Source: Gemmataceae bacterium (lineage in GTDB: Bacteria; Planctomycetota; Planctomycetia; Gemmatales; Gemmataceae). Taken from it: DNA of 64,000 nucleotides. Positions 43,025-52,708 of the stretch are shown piece by piece. Where the stretch lies: assembly GCA_019636445.1 (NCBI GenBank), contig JAHBXO010000021.1:22169-86168 (forward strand), in the 5' to 3' direction. A program made the position numbers and the translations under genes. Under the pieces are notes generated by a model. That model saw only the letters and a list, made by a program, of their open reading frames with translations. It was not told the DNA's origin and made no database searches. How positions within the stretch are numbered: position 1 is the first letter of the stretch; the number at the start of each line of letters is the position of its first letter.

Positions 43025-44730
43025 CCGCGATCGATCAAGCCACGGTCTTCCGCCGTCTGCGCCGCACGCTCGCCGTCAACGGCCTGCGCGCCATGTTCGA
43101 AACCAGCCGCCTCCGCCTCTACACGATGATCGGCACGAGCGCGCTCGTCGCCGCGTTCGTCTTCGGACTCGCCGCGTTCGGCTTCCTCGAACTGTTCGGC
43201 TCCCGAATCCCCGCCAAGGGCCTCATCGTCGCCGGCCTCTTCGATCTCATGTTCTTCACGCTCGGCACGATGCTGCTCTTTTCCACCGGCATCATCCTCT
43301 ACGCGAGCCTCTTCGCGTCGCCGGAGGCACGCTTCCTGCTCGCGACGCCGGCGCGGGCCGACCGCATCTTCGCCATGAAATTCCAGGACGCCGTACTGTT
43401 CTCGTCTTGGGGCTTCGTCGTCCTCGGCATGCCGGTGCTCGTCGCCTACGGCCTGACGGCGGGCGTGCCGGCCTATTACTACCCGCTCCTGCCGCTTTTC
43501 CTGTTCGGCTTCGTCTTGCTCCCCGGTTCCGTCTCCGCGATCGCCTGCCTGCTCTTCCTCCGCTACATGCCGCGGAGTCGCAAGCAGGTGATCGCCGTCG
43601 CCGGCGCGATCCTCCTCGCGCTGCTGGCCTACTGGATTGCCCGCACCACATCGGCGTCGCGCGCTGCGCTGTTGGAGAACAACCGGGACGCGCTCGAGAG
43701 CTTCATCGGTCAGTTCAAACTCGCGCGCAATCCGCTCGCTCCGAGTCACTGGATGACGAACGGACTCATGGAGGCGGCGCGTGGCGAGACGGTTCGCGGC
43801 GTCCTCCTGCCGCTCGCGCTGCTCTGGAGCAACGGCCTGCTTGCCTACCTCCTGGCCGCGCTCGCCGCGCGTCGGCTCTACCGCACCGCCTTCGACCGTT
43901 CCGCCGGCGGCGGTGGCCGCGCCAAACGCTATCGCGGCAACCTCCTCGACCGCGCCATGGAATGGCTCGTCTTTTACCTCGACCGCCCGACGCGCGTGCT
44001 CGTCGTCAAGGACTTCCGCACCTTCCGCCGCGATCCCGCGCAATGGGCGATCCTCGTCATCTTCGCCGCGCTCATGCTGCTCGGCGTGCGGAACTTCAAC
44101 CTCTTCTCGTCCGCCGATATCCAAGGGATCGACCGCTACATCATCGGCTTCGTCAACCTCGCCGGCATCTCGGTGCTGCTCTGCGCGGGGCTGAGCCGGT
44201 TCATTTTTCCCTTGATTTCCCTGGAAGGACGCAAGTTCTGGATCCTCGGCCTCATGCCGGTGAGCCGCCGACAGATCCTCGTCGGCAAGTTCGCCTTTGC
44301 CGCGACGGGGGCGATCCTGATCGGGCTGACGCTCGTGGTCGGCAGCGAATTGCTGCTCGGATTGCCGATCGAAGGCGTGCTCGTGCATGCCCTCACGATC
44401 GTGACGGTCGCACTTGGGCTGAGCGGCCTTAACGTCGGCCTCGGCGCCTACCTGCCGAACTTCCGCGAGACCGATCCGTCGAAGATCGTGGTCGGTTTCA
44501 GCGGGACCGTGAACATGGTGACCGGACTGGGCTTCGTCCTCGCCGTCGTCGCGATGATGGCGCTGCCGATGCACGTGGCCGCGACGCTGCGGCACTTCAA
44601 GACCCTGGATTTCTCCGCGTTCCCGTGGTGGGTCTACCTCGGCCTGCCGCTCGGCGTCGTACTCGGCGCCGTCGCGACGTTGCTCCCGCTCCGCGCCGGC
44701 GCGCGGTCGCTGGAACGCGTGGAATTTTAA
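43021..44730 (+). CDS. Putative ABC exporter permease
   Basis: A 569-residue polytopic protein with about twelve or more hydrophobic segments, for example LIVAGLFDLMFFTLGTMLLF, FLLATPARADRIF (the typical loop of ABC-2 exporter subunits) and VALGLSGLNVGLGAYL. A long charged loop around residues 270-330 separates two halves. It resembles the large putative ABC exporters of Gram-negative and actinobacterial genomes. It starts within the last codons of the ATPase gene. The stop codon is followed at once by the 143-base repeat. Confidence 0.85.
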   Translation: MTAIDQATVFRRLRRTLAVNGLRAMFETSRLRLYTMIGTSALVAAFVFGLAAFGFLELFGSRIPAKGLIVAGLFDLMFFTLGTMLLFSTGIILYASLFASPEARFLLATPARADRIFAMKFQDAVLFSSWGFVVLGMPVLVAYGLTAGVPAYYYPLLPLFLFGFVLLPGSVSAIACLLFLRYMPRSRKQVIAVAGAILLALLAYWIARTTSASRAALLENNRDALESFIGQFKLARNPLAPSHWMTNGLMEAARGETVRGVLLPLALLWSNGLLAYLLAALAARRLYRTAFDRSAGGGGRAKRYRGNLLDRAMEWLVFYLDRPTRVLVVKDFRTFRRDPAQWAILVIFAALMLLGVRNFNLFSSADIQGIDRYIIGFVNLAGISVLLCAGLSRFIFPLISLEGRKFWILGLMPVSRRQILVGKFAFAATGAILIGLTLVVGSELLLGLPIEGVLVHALTIVTVALGLSGLNVGLGAYLPNFRETDPSKIVVGFSGTVNMVTGLGFVLAVVAMMALPMHVAATLRHFKTLDFSAFPWWVYLGLPLGVVLGAVATLLPLRAGARSLERVEF

Positions 44731-44873
44731 AGCGGTTCCCGAGTTGATGGAGCGGAACTTGCCAGGTCTCTGTTAGCCCGACGCGCCAACGAGGGAGATC
44801 ATACGGCGAACTGACTCGCCCTCGCTGGCGCGTCGGGCTAACCAGAATTTGCTGCACCAACTCGGGAACCGCT
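44731..44873. repeat. 143-base element with terminal inverted repeats, copy A
   Basis: Perfect 16-base outer inverted repeats (44731-44746 with 44858-44873, beginning AGCGGTTCCCGAGTTG). Inside lies a second inverted pair of about 24 bases starting GTTAGCCCGACGCGCC (44772-44795 with 44819-44842, with one mismatch). It begins on the base after one stop codon and ends nine bases before the stop codon of the convergent gene. Copy B lies at 52709-52852. It is MITE-like and could also work as a two-way terminator. Confidence 0.9.
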
Positions 44874-44882
44874 CTATTTGCG

Positions 44883-46097
44883 TCAATCGATCAGTGCGTC
44901 CGCGGCGGCGAGTACCGCGTCCGCCGACGGCGTGCGCTTGTAGCGCACCACCTCCGGCCCGAACGCCGCGTCGTCCGCTTCGTCGGCGCGCATCGCCTCC
45001 GAAACCACGAGCAGGAACCGCCCCGGCAGCCGCTTGCGAAGCCTCTGATACTGCGCATCCAGATTGCCACGCCGCCAGTAACCAAAGAACTCGAGATGCA
45101 CCTCGTGGCCGGTTTTGGTGTGGGTCAGTGTGAAGTCGGGCATCCAGATGCCGTCGGGGCCGAGGGGCACCGGCGCGGGATCGACGGCGATCGTCCAGCC
45201 GTCGGCGCGCTGGCGGACGTTCTCGGCGAAAACGGCGAACTCCGGCGGCGTGTAGGTTCCGAAGTCCGGCGCCGGCGATCGCAGGCCGTCGTTGGAATCG
45301 AGTTCGAAGGTCTTGCGCTTTCGCTCCGCACCCCACAGGACCTCGGCCGTGAGACGGAACGATTTGCAATGGAGGAGCGCGGGGAGGAAGAGCGCGAGCT
45401 GAAGGCCGTATTTCTGCGTGGAGGAGAAGAGCGAGAGCGGGCCGTCGAGTTCGAGCGTGTACGCTCCGGCCGGCGTATCGCGGACCGTGCAGATGAGGCG
45501 ATGGAACTTGACGGCGCGGAAGAGCTGGCGAAAGCGTGCCGGCGACTCGCCACGAACGACGGCTTCCATGTTCGTGGACCGCACCAGCACCGCCTGCGCG
45601 AGTGCGACGTTGTACCGGTGCAAGAGTTGTTCCGCCGTGATCGGGGCGAACTTCAGCACCTTCTGCTCGGCCGCGAGGTCGGCGAAAAGCGCCTGTTCGA
45701 GTACGTCGACCGGTTGCTGGAGTTCCTCCGAAACTTGCGCGAGCGCCAGCGCCCGATCGAATGGCACGCCGGTCTTCGCCGCGAGTTGCCGTTGCACGGC
45801 GGCGAGCCGGAACGCCGCTTCGCGCACCTCGGCCGGATTCAACTCCGTGGCCGTCTCGTAGTCGCAGCGGTCGTCGAGGAGTTTCGCCAAACCCTGGTGC
45901 ACGATCTGCCCCGGCCCTTCGCCGACGAGGTTCGAGAGTTCCTCTTCGATCTCGGATCGCATATGCCCCGGCGCGTCGCCGTAAACGAAGATCAGTTGCT
46001 CGGCCACATCCCGCCAGTGGTCGGCGTTCGGATCGAGGTACTGCGGCACGACCTTGTTGCGGACGTGCCGGACGCGGACGAGATTGCCAGTAAGCAT
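44883..46097 (-). CDS. DUF790 (Bax1-type) nuclease-like protein
   Basis: A 404-residue member of DUF790. Archaeal members, called Bax1, are structure-specific nucleases that bind the XPB helicase. The N-terminus MLTGNLVRVRHVRNKVVPQYL and the final domain (GIWMPDFTLTH, then EVHLEFFGYWRRGNLDAQYQR) follow the family. The last part resembles a PD-(D/E)XK core with D and E retained. No XPB-type helicase is adjacent, contrary to the usual pairing. Its start is followed upstream by the inverted repeat at 46110-46201. Confidence 0.85.
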   Translation of the reverse strand: MLTGNLVRVRHVRNKVVPQYLDPNADHWRDVAEQLIFVYGDAPGHMRSEIEEELSNLVGEGPGQIVHQGLAKLLDDRCDYETATELNPAEVREAAFRLAAVQRQLAAKTGVPFDRALALAQVSEELQQPVDVLEQALFADLAAEQKVLKFAPITAEQLLHRYNVALAQAVLVRSTNMEAVVRGESPARFRQLFRAVKFHRLICTVRDTPAGAYTLELDGPLSLFSSTQKYGLQLALFLPALLHCKSFRLTAEVLWGAERKRKTFELDSNDGLRSPAPDFGTYTPPEFAVFAENVRQRADGWTIAVDPAPVPLGPDGIWMPDFTLTHTKTGHEVHLEFFGYWRRGNLDAQYQRLRKRLPGRFLLVVSEAMRADEADDAAFGPEVVRYKRTPSADAVLAAADALID

Positions 46098-46109
46098 GGA
46101 GATGATTTA

Positions 46110-46201
46110 GCCGCAGATGGACTCGGATGAAAACAGATCAGAGAAGAAATGGAATCAAAGAATTCTTCTCTGATCTGTTTTTATCCGTGTTCATCTGTGG
46201 C
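46110..46201. repeat. Long inverted repeat, AT-richer than its surroundings
   Basis: A 92-base imperfect palindrome. The left arm starts GCCGCAGATG (46110) and the right arm ends CATCTGTGGC (46201). Near the centre the two arms run ACAGATCAGAGAAGAA (46133-46148) against TTCTTCTCTGATCTGT with only a short loop. The base composition is clearly different from the genome average. It fills the gap between a PVC-type cytochrome gene and DUF790 (both minus strand). Similar repeats containing CCACAGATGAACACGG are, as I recall, common in planctomycete genomes. Confidence 0.8.
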
Positions 46202-46203
46202 CA

Positions 46204-49119
46204 TTACTTCTGAAGATACGCGATCAGATCACGGATCTCCTCGTCCTTGAGCGTATCGAGCAACCCCTCCGGCATCACGGAGTTGTTCGTCGGCGTCCGT
46301 TTCTCGATGTCCTCCTTCGCGATGACGATCTGTTCGTTGGCGGTGCGCACGGTCACGGCGGCGGCCGTCTCCTTCTTGACGAGGCCGGTGACGACGCGGC
46401 CGTCCAGAAGATTGAACTGCACCATCTTGTAGTCGAACGGCACGGCGGTGTTCGGGTCGAGGACGTTCTCCAGGATGTAGTCGAGGTTCGCCCGCTGGCT
46501 GCCCGTGAGTTCCGGGCCGACGTCTCCACCTTCGCCGAAGAGCTTGTGACACGCGGCGCAGCTCTTCGCATAGAGGGCTTTGCCCTTCTCAGCGTTCGCG
46601 GACTTCAGGTATTCGGGGGAGAGCAGGGCCTTGATCTTCTTCGTCTGCTCGACGCGCGTGGCGTTCGCGGCCTTCATGGTGCCCCAGACGGCCGCGAGCT
46701 TCGCGGTGACGTCCTTGTTGTTGAGCGCGACGATCTGCCGGGCAGCGAACGCGCCGATGTCGGCCTTCGGGATGCTACCTTTTTCGATGGCATCCAGTAA
46801 AGCGAGGGCGAACTTCGGCCGCGAGGCGAGCGTGAGGATGGCGTCGGCCTTTTCCTCGGCGGGCAGGTCGGCGTAGCGCTTGAGAATCGCGGCCGGGATC
46901 GTTTCGTCGGCGTAGCTGGCGAGTCCGCGAATGGCCGCGCCGCGAAGGGCGGGGACTTCCAACCAGTCCTGCAGCGCCGTCGAGAAATACTTCGGCTTCA
47001 CAGGCAGCAGCTTCTCGACGGCCCGCACGCGTGCGTATTGCGGCAGCTTGTCATTCGTGGCTTGGGCCATGAGCCAGAAAACCGCCTGCGGATCGCCGAA
47101 CTTTAAAGCCAGGTCGTGGGCCGATTCGCGGAGCGTGGCATCGGTCGCCCGTGCGAGTGGCTCATAAATCGCTTTCCAACTCGTCGGCGGAGTCACGGCC
47201 TTGCGGTCCTCGAGCGCGAGCGCGATGCCGCGAAGGATGTCCTGCTTCACCTCGTCGCTCGGTGCCGACGCCAGGATCGGGAAGATCGCATCCAGTTGCT
47301 TCGTCGGCTCCGTGTTCGGCAGCGCCGTCACGAGTCGAACGATGTTCGTGCGAACGCGGCGAATGGCGATGGAGTTGACGAGCTTGAGGGCTTCATCCGG
47401 CTTCGCGAGTACCGCTGGCTGGATGCCGAGCCAGTAGAGTTGTGTGAGCTTCGTGTCGGCGTTATCCTCGACATGGGAAAAGAGTTTGGTTACGTGGGAA
47501 ATGGAATCCATGGCCGAGTAATTCGCCAAGACGACTGCTTGGTCTCGGCGATACATCGGGTCGGGATGCGAATAATTGGCGATGGTTTGACGTGTAACGT
47601 CTGCCAATTTCGGGTTCTCCAAACCATATCGCATCAGCCATCCGCGAACCGCCGGCACTTGGCCGATGCCATTCTGAATGTGGGCCGGTCCGATACCGTT
47701 GACGGCGACCTGGGCCCACACCTGGCGGATCAATTTACGATCATCGTAATTGCCGACGGGGATTCCTTCGTAGAGCGTCTTGAGTGGTTCGCCGGCGGCC
47801 GTGCGTTCCTGCAAAATCCGGCGGGCTTTCCGGGAGAGCCATTCGTTCGTGCTCAGGGCCGCTTCGCGAAGCGTCTCATTCGTCATCTTCGACACGTCCC
47901 CCTCGAACTTCTTCGGCGTCCCGTACGCCACGCGGTAGATGCGGCCATTGCTGGTGTCGGCCACGTCGTAGTTGTGGCACTCGCCGGTGTCGCTCCAATC
48001 GCTGACGTAGAGCGCCCCCTCCGGACCCTGCTTCACGCAGATGCCGCGGAACCAGGGGTCGTTCGCGAACAGGAAGTCCGGCCGGCGCACGCCCTTCATG
48101 CCGGACGGCGTGCGTTCGAGGCCGTCGTTGTTCAGCCGGCTGCCGTGGATGTTGCAGGTGAAGAGCGTGTTGCGGTACTCCTTCGGGAAGTTGTCGCCGA
48201 GGTAGATCGCGCAGCCGCTGTGGGCGTGGCCGCCGCCGGCGTCGTCGTGGTCCTTCCGCAATGCGCCCGTCTTCTGATCGGCGCGGCTCTCGGTCCAGTG
48301 CCCGCCGGCCCAGTGCTTGTAGTCCACGGCGCTCTTCATCAGATCGAACGCATACGGGTTCGGGTCCTGGCCGTACATGCGCTGGTAGCGGCCGCCGGGG
48401 ACGACGTGGAAGAGGTGGTCGATGACGCAGTTCGTGATGAACATCTCGCCGTGCTCATCGAAGTCGAGTCCCCACGGGTTCGTCGTGCCGGTCGCGACGA
48501 CTTCAAACGTCTTCCGCGTCGGGTGGAACTTCCAGACGCAGGCGTCGCAATAGGTTCGCTTTTCCTTCGGCGTGCCTGGCGCGCCGACGTAGGACTTCGA
48601 CTGAATGCCGTTGCAGCCGTAGAGCCAGCCGTCGGGGCCCCAGACGAGCGAGTTGAAGACGTTGTGCTTCGTATCGGTCATGTTCCAGCCGTCGAGCATC
48701 GCGACGGGTTTGCCCGGCTTGTCGTTCTCGATCGGCACGAAAAGCAGGTTCGGCGAGGAGCAAAGCCAGACGCCGCCGAAGCCCCATTCGATGCCGGAGA
48801 GGTTGACGCCGTTGTCGATGACGACGGTCTTCTTGTCGTGCTTGCCGTCGCCATCGACGTCTTCGAGGCAGACGACGCGATCCTTCCCCTTCCCGTCGCG
48901 GCTCCACTTCGGATAGCTGAGGCACTCGACCACCCACATCCGGCCGCGGTCGTCGAAGGTGAACGCGATCGGCTGCACGATGTCCGGCTCGCCGGCGAAG
49001 AGCGTGACGTTGAAACCCGGCGGTACCGTCATCTTCGCGGCCGCGTCTTTCGTCGGGACGGGCTTGTCGGCGGCCGAGGCTTGCGGAAGGAAGACCAGGA
49101 GGACGAGCAGCCAACGCAT
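46204..49119 (-). CDS. PVC-type heme-binding CxxCH protein
   Basis: A 971-residue secreted protein. The signal peptide MRWLLVLLVFLPQASAA comes first. The N-terminal half is a six-bladed propeller (membrane-bound dehydrogenase type), with VPPGFNVTLFAGEPDIVQPIAF, GRMWVVECLSYP and NPWGLDFDEHGEMF. HEAT-like helical repeats follow. At the C-terminus is a single cytochrome c domain, with CAACH as the heme site followed by GEGGDVGPELTGSQR. Such proteins are abundant in Planctomycetes and Verrucomicrobia, mostly of unknown role. Start ATG 49119 was chosen because it opens the signal peptide; the frame extends to 49161. Confidence 0.92.
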   Translation of the reverse strand: MRWLLVLLVFLPQASAADKPVPTKDAAAKMTVPPGFNVTLFAGEPDIVQPIAFTFDDRGRMWVVECLSYPKWSRDGKGKDRVVCLEDVDGDGKHDKKTVVIDNGVNLSGIEWGFGGVWLCSSPNLLFVPIENDKPGKPVAMLDGWNMTDTKHNVFNSLVWGPDGWLYGCNGIQSKSYVGAPGTPKEKRTYCDACVWKFHPTRKTFEVVATGTTNPWGLDFDEHGEMFITNCVIDHLFHVVPGGRYQRMYGQDPNPYAFDLMKSAVDYKHWAGGHWTESRADQKTGALRKDHDDAGGGHAHSGCAIYLGDNFPKEYRNTLFTCNIHGSRLNNDGLERTPSGMKGVRRPDFLFANDPWFRGICVKQGPEGALYVSDWSDTGECHNYDVADTSNGRIYRVAYGTPKKFEGDVSKMTNETLREAALSTNEWLSRKARRILQERTAAGEPLKTLYEGIPVGNYDDRKLIRQVWAQVAVNGIGPAHIQNGIGQVPAVRGWLMRYGLENPKLADVTRQTIANYSHPDPMYRRDQAVVLANYSAMDSISHVTKLFSHVEDNADTKLTQLYWLGIQPAVLAKPDEALKLVNSIAIRRVRTNIVRLVTALPNTEPTKQLDAIFPILASAPSDEVKQDILRGIALALEDRKAVTPPTSWKAIYEPLARATDATLRESAHDLALKFGDPQAVFWLMAQATNDKLPQYARVRAVEKLLPVKPKYFSTALQDWLEVPALRGAAIRGLASYADETIPAAILKRYADLPAEEKADAILTLASRPKFALALLDAIEKGSIPKADIGAFAARQIVALNNKDVTAKLAAVWGTMKAANATRVEQTKKIKALLSPEYLKSANAEKGKALYAKSCAACHKLFGEGGDVGPELTGSQRANLDYILENVLDPNTAVPFDYKMVQFNLLDGRVVTGLVKKETAAAVTVRTANEQIVIAKEDIEKRTPTNNSVMPEGLLDTLKDEEIRDLIAYLQK

Positions 49120-49405
49120 GGGAGGGTTCCGAATGGAGTTCGGTCGGAGTGGCGGTAGCATAACGAATTCGAACCGACATTGGGAGATGCCCGCTGGCAG
49201 CTCGTTGTTAACCCGGCCGACATTCGTGCGAGGCGAAACAATTCATCCGACCAGAGAACTTGAAGCAGCGAACGGCTTGTCGCGCTGCATGGTTTCACTG
49301 GAGATCACTCCCATTCGTTCTCCGGGTTGAAGAAATTCCGTTCTAGGATTGCTGGTCCATTTTTGTCTCCACTCGCCGTTCTTTTCGGCCGAGCAGGGAG
49401 TCGAG

Positions 49406-52400
49406 ATGTCCCGCACGCCCAAGCGCGAAGACTTCCCCACGGTGAACCTGAAGGGGGCCGTCGTTGGAATGTCCTTGACGGATACGCCGGTGCCGCCGGC
49501 CCGGGAGCGGGCCGTTCAGTTCGGGTCTTCGGTCGTGTCGGTCGTGCTCACACGCGAGGGCGTGCCGGAGCGAATCGGCGAGCACGATATCCTCGCGGAG
49601 ATCGGTCGCGGCGGCATGAGCGTCGTCTACAAGGCCTATCACCGGAGCCTACGGCGTTTGGTCGCGTTGAAGACGCTTCAAGCCGACGGCTATTCGGACT
49701 TGGAACTGCAGGAACGGATTCGCGCGGAGGCCGAGGCGGTCGCCCGCATTCAACACCCGGGCGTGATCCAGGTCTTCGAGACCGGTACGGTCCAGCTCGA
49801 TCGCAATCGCACGCTGCCCACCCCCTACATCGCGCTCGAGTTCGTCGACGGCGGTGATCTTGCGAAACTTTGTGCGAAACCTCAGCCCGCGCGGGTGGCG
49901 GCCCGGATCGTGGCCAAGCTGGCGCGAGCGGTCGCGATCGCTCATGATCGCGGCGTCATTCATCGCGATTTGAAACCGGCCAACGTCCTGCTCACGCGGG
50001 ACGGCGAGCCGAAGATCGCCGACTTCGGCGTCGCGAAGCAGCTTCGGGCGGAGCGTGATTCGGCCGGCCGGTTCCTCACGCAGACGGGCATGGTCGTCGG
50101 CACGCCGGAATACATGGCGCCGGAGCAGGCGCGCGGTGCCGATGCCACGGCGTCCGCCGACATCTACGCACTCGGCGTGATTCTGTACGAATTGCTCGTC
50201 GCTCGCGTGCCGCTGCAAGCGCCCACCGCGGCCGAGACTATGCAACTCATCCAACGGCTCGACCCGCTCGCGCCGCGCCAACTGCAACCGGACCTGCCGC
50301 GCGACATCGAAACGATCTGCCTAAAATGCCTCGAGAAGGACCCCGCGAAGCGTTACGCGACGGCGCGGGAGTTGGCGGAGGACCTCGAGCGGTTTCTGGA
50401 ACACCGGCCGATCGTCGCGCGGCGCGTCTCGGAGTGGGAGCGTTTCGGCCGATGGTGCCGACGGAACCCCCACTTCGCTGCGACGCTCGGCGGCATCGCG
50501 GGGATCTTCCTCACCGCCTTCCTCCTCGTGTCCTGGAGTTACCGTCAGGCGGAAACAGCCCGCGCCGGGGCGGAAGCGGCCCGCGCCGATGAATCGCGGC
50601 AGCGCAAAATCGCCCAATCCCGCGGGGAACAGGAGCGTTGGGAACGCTATCGTGCGAACATCGTGGCGGCGGCCGGTTCGCTGCAGGCCAAAAACGCCGG
50701 CAACGCCGGCCGCATGCTTGAAGCGGCCCCTGTCGAACACCGGAACTGGGAATGGCGGCACTACCTCGGCCAGTTGGACCGTTCGCAGCATGTTGAGCGA
50801 TTCGAGACCGTACCGCATGCTGGTACGCTCCTCGCGCTCGATGGCGATCGGATCTCGTTCGTGTCTGGCCCCCGCGCGTTGCATGTCTGGGACCTGAACG
50901 GACGTCGCGACGTGGTGGTCCACGCGGCGGAATCGGATACGTCGTATTATCAGGTCGCGCCGGATGGCGGCGTCTTCGGCCAATTGCGCGGCGACGTGCT
51001 GGAGATCGCGGATCTCGCGACGGGCAAGATCCGGATGCGCGTGCCGGGCCTGAAGGCCCACTACATGAGCTACCACTTCAGTTCGGATTCGCGTCGACTC
51101 GCGACCGGCCAGTTCGATGGTCGAAGCCAACTCTGGGACATTGCCACGGGCCGAGAACTCGCGTCGCTCACTCCGCGAGAATGCCTGCCCATGCCGATCG
51201 CAATCGACCGGAGCGGCCGGTGGGCCGTGTTCGTCAAGGAAGGGCTGGGCGTGGTCGAAATCGGAGACTTCGAACGCGGCACGATCGCGCACCGGCTCCA
51301 GGTCCATGAACATGGAATCTTTGGTGCGTTCTTCAATCCCGCCGGTACGCACGTCGTCGTCACGGAACGATTTCCTTCCAACACCTTGAAACTCTTTCGC
51401 CTCTCGGACGGTGCGCTCGAGCGGGAATTCGCGGGGCATTCGAATTGCATCGCGTGTTGCGCGTTCAGCACCGATGGCCGGCGAATCGCCTCTGGATCGG
51501 ACGATCAAACCGTTTGCGTCTGGGATGTGGAGACGGGGCGGCGGCTGTTCGAGGGCGTCGGCCACCTTGGCCGCGTGAACACCCTCGCCTTTTCGCCTGA
51601 TGGGCGAACCCTGGCATCGGGTTCCCACGACCAGACGATCCACCTTCGGGACGCAGAGACCGGAGTAACGCGCGAGGTGTTGTTCGGCCATTCGTCCGGC
51701 GTGTTCGACCTTGTCTTTGCGAAGGATGGTCACCGACTCCTCACGATCTCCCTCGATCGCAGCCTTCGAGTCTGGGATACGCGCGCCATCGGTGCCGAGA
51801 CGCTCCGCGGGCACGGGTCCTTCGTTTACGGCACAGCCTTTCATCCCGACGGCGAACGCGTGGCCTCCGCAGCCTGGGACGGGACCGCCCGACTCTGGAA
51901 CGCGACGACGGGTCAGGAACTGGCCAGTTTCGACCACGGCCCCGGTGCCGTCGTCACCGCCGTCGCGTTCGATCCCGCCGGCGCCCGCCTCGCGACCCGG
52001 TCGCGGGCCGCCGTTCAACTGATCGACCTTGCCACCGGCCGAACACTGAAACGGTGGGACGTGCCCGTCAACAGTTGGCACGATACCCGCTTGGCGTTCG
52101 ACCCGACCGGTCGATGGATCGCCACCGGAGGCGACGGTTGCGTCTTGCGGGTCTTTGATTCCCGCGGCACGGACGACTTTGCGCTTGCCGGCCACGCCAA
52201 CGAAGTCCGCGACGTCGCTTTCAGCCCCGACGGGCGCTGGCTCGTCAGCGGGGGCGACGACGGCGATTGCGAAGTCCTCGTCTGGGACTTCGCCGCGCGC
52301 AGGGTCGTCCACAGACTCCACGGGCACACGCAGGGGATATTCGGCCTCGCCTTCTCCGCCGCCGGCGACAAACTCGCGACCGCCTCCGTCGACAACACCG

Positions 52401-52708
52401 TGAAAATCTGGAACACGGCGGATTGGAGCGAACTTGGTACACTCGGGCATCCGTCCCGCGTTTATGGTGTCGCTTTCTCACCGGACGGCAGCCGGCTCGC
52501 GTGTGCCTGTGCCGATAACAGCATCCGTCTTTGGGACCCGAAAACGCTTCAAGAGGCTACGGAACTCCGCGGCCACGGGCAGTACGTCCACCATGTCGCC
52601 TTCAGCCCCGATGGCACGCGCCTGGTCTCCGGTTCCGGTGACAAGACCCTACGCATCTGGGATACGCGGTCGCTGAAGGACCGTGCGAGACACTTCGCCA
52701 TACGCTAG
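49406..52708 (+). CDS. Serine/threonine protein kinase with WD40 repeats
   Basis: A 1100-residue membrane protein. Residues 62-330 form a Hanks-type kinase domain: glycine loop IGRGGMSVVYKA, Lys89, HRDLKPANVLL with the catalytic Asp188, and DFG at 206-208. A membrane helix follows at about 358-378. From about residue 460, about a dozen WD40 repeats (for example HSNCIACCAFSTDGRRIASG and HGQYVHHVAFSPDGTRLVSG) make one or two propellers outside the cytoplasm. This fusion is a planctomycete hallmark. The target is unknown. Start ATG 49406 has GGGAG six bases upstream; 49120-49405 is divergent promoter DNA shared with the CxxCH gene. Confidence 0.95.
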   Translation: MSRTPKREDFPTVNLKGAVVGMSLTDTPVPPARERAVQFGSSVVSVVLTREGVPERIGEHDILAEIGRGGMSVVYKAYHRSLRRLVALKTLQADGYSDLELQERIRAEAEAVARIQHPGVIQVFETGTVQLDRNRTLPTPYIALEFVDGGDLAKLCAKPQPARVAARIVAKLARAVAIAHDRGVIHRDLKPANVLLTRDGEPKIADFGVAKQLRAERDSAGRFLTQTGMVVGTPEYMAPEQARGADATASADIYALGVILYELLVARVPLQAPTAAETMQLIQRLDPLAPRQLQPDLPRDIETICLKCLEKDPAKRYATARELAEDLERFLEHRPIVARRVSEWERFGRWCRRNPHFAATLGGIAGIFLTAFLLVSWSYRQAETARAGAEAARADESRQRKIAQSRGEQERWERYRANIVAAAGSLQAKNAGNAGRMLEAAPVEHRNWEWRHYLGQLDRSQHVERFETVPHAGTLLALDGDRISFVSGPRALHVWDLNGRRDVVVHAAESDTSYYQVAPDGGVFGQLRGDVLEIADLATGKIRMRVPGLKAHYMSYHFSSDSRRLATGQFDGRSQLWDIATGRELASLTPRECLPMPIAIDRSGRWAVFVKEGLGVVEIGDFERGTIAHRLQVHEHGIFGAFFNPAGTHVVVTERFPSNTLKLFRLSDGALEREFAGHSNCIACCAFSTDGRRIASGSDDQTVCVWDVETGRRLFEGVGHLGRVNTLAFSPDGRTLASGSHDQTIHLRDAETGVTREVLFGHSSGVFDLVFAKDGHRLLTISLDRSLRVWDTRAIGAETLRGHGSFVYGTAFHPDGERVASAAWDGTARLWNATTGQELASFDHGPGAVVTAVAFDPAGARLATRSRAAVQLIDLATGRTLKRWDVPVNSWHDTRLAFDPTGRWIATGGDGCVLRVFDSRGTDDFALAGHANEVRDVAFSPDGRWLVSGGDDGDCEVLVWDFAARRVVHRLHGHTQGIFGLAFSAAGDKLATASVDNTVKIWNTADWSELGTLGHPSRVYGVAFSPDGSRLACACADNSIRLWDPKTLQEATELRGHGQYVHHVAFSPDGTRLVSGSGDKTLRIWDTRSLKDRARHFAIR

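Noticed and set aside
42652..44595. 647-codon charged open frame antisense to the ABC exporter permease
   Set aside because: Low-complexity Glu/Arg/Asp translation, complement of a hydrophobic membrane-protein gene.
50321..52450. 709-codon open frame antisense to the WD40 kinase
   Set aside because: Shadow of a GC-rich repetitive gene; no motif and no ribosome site.
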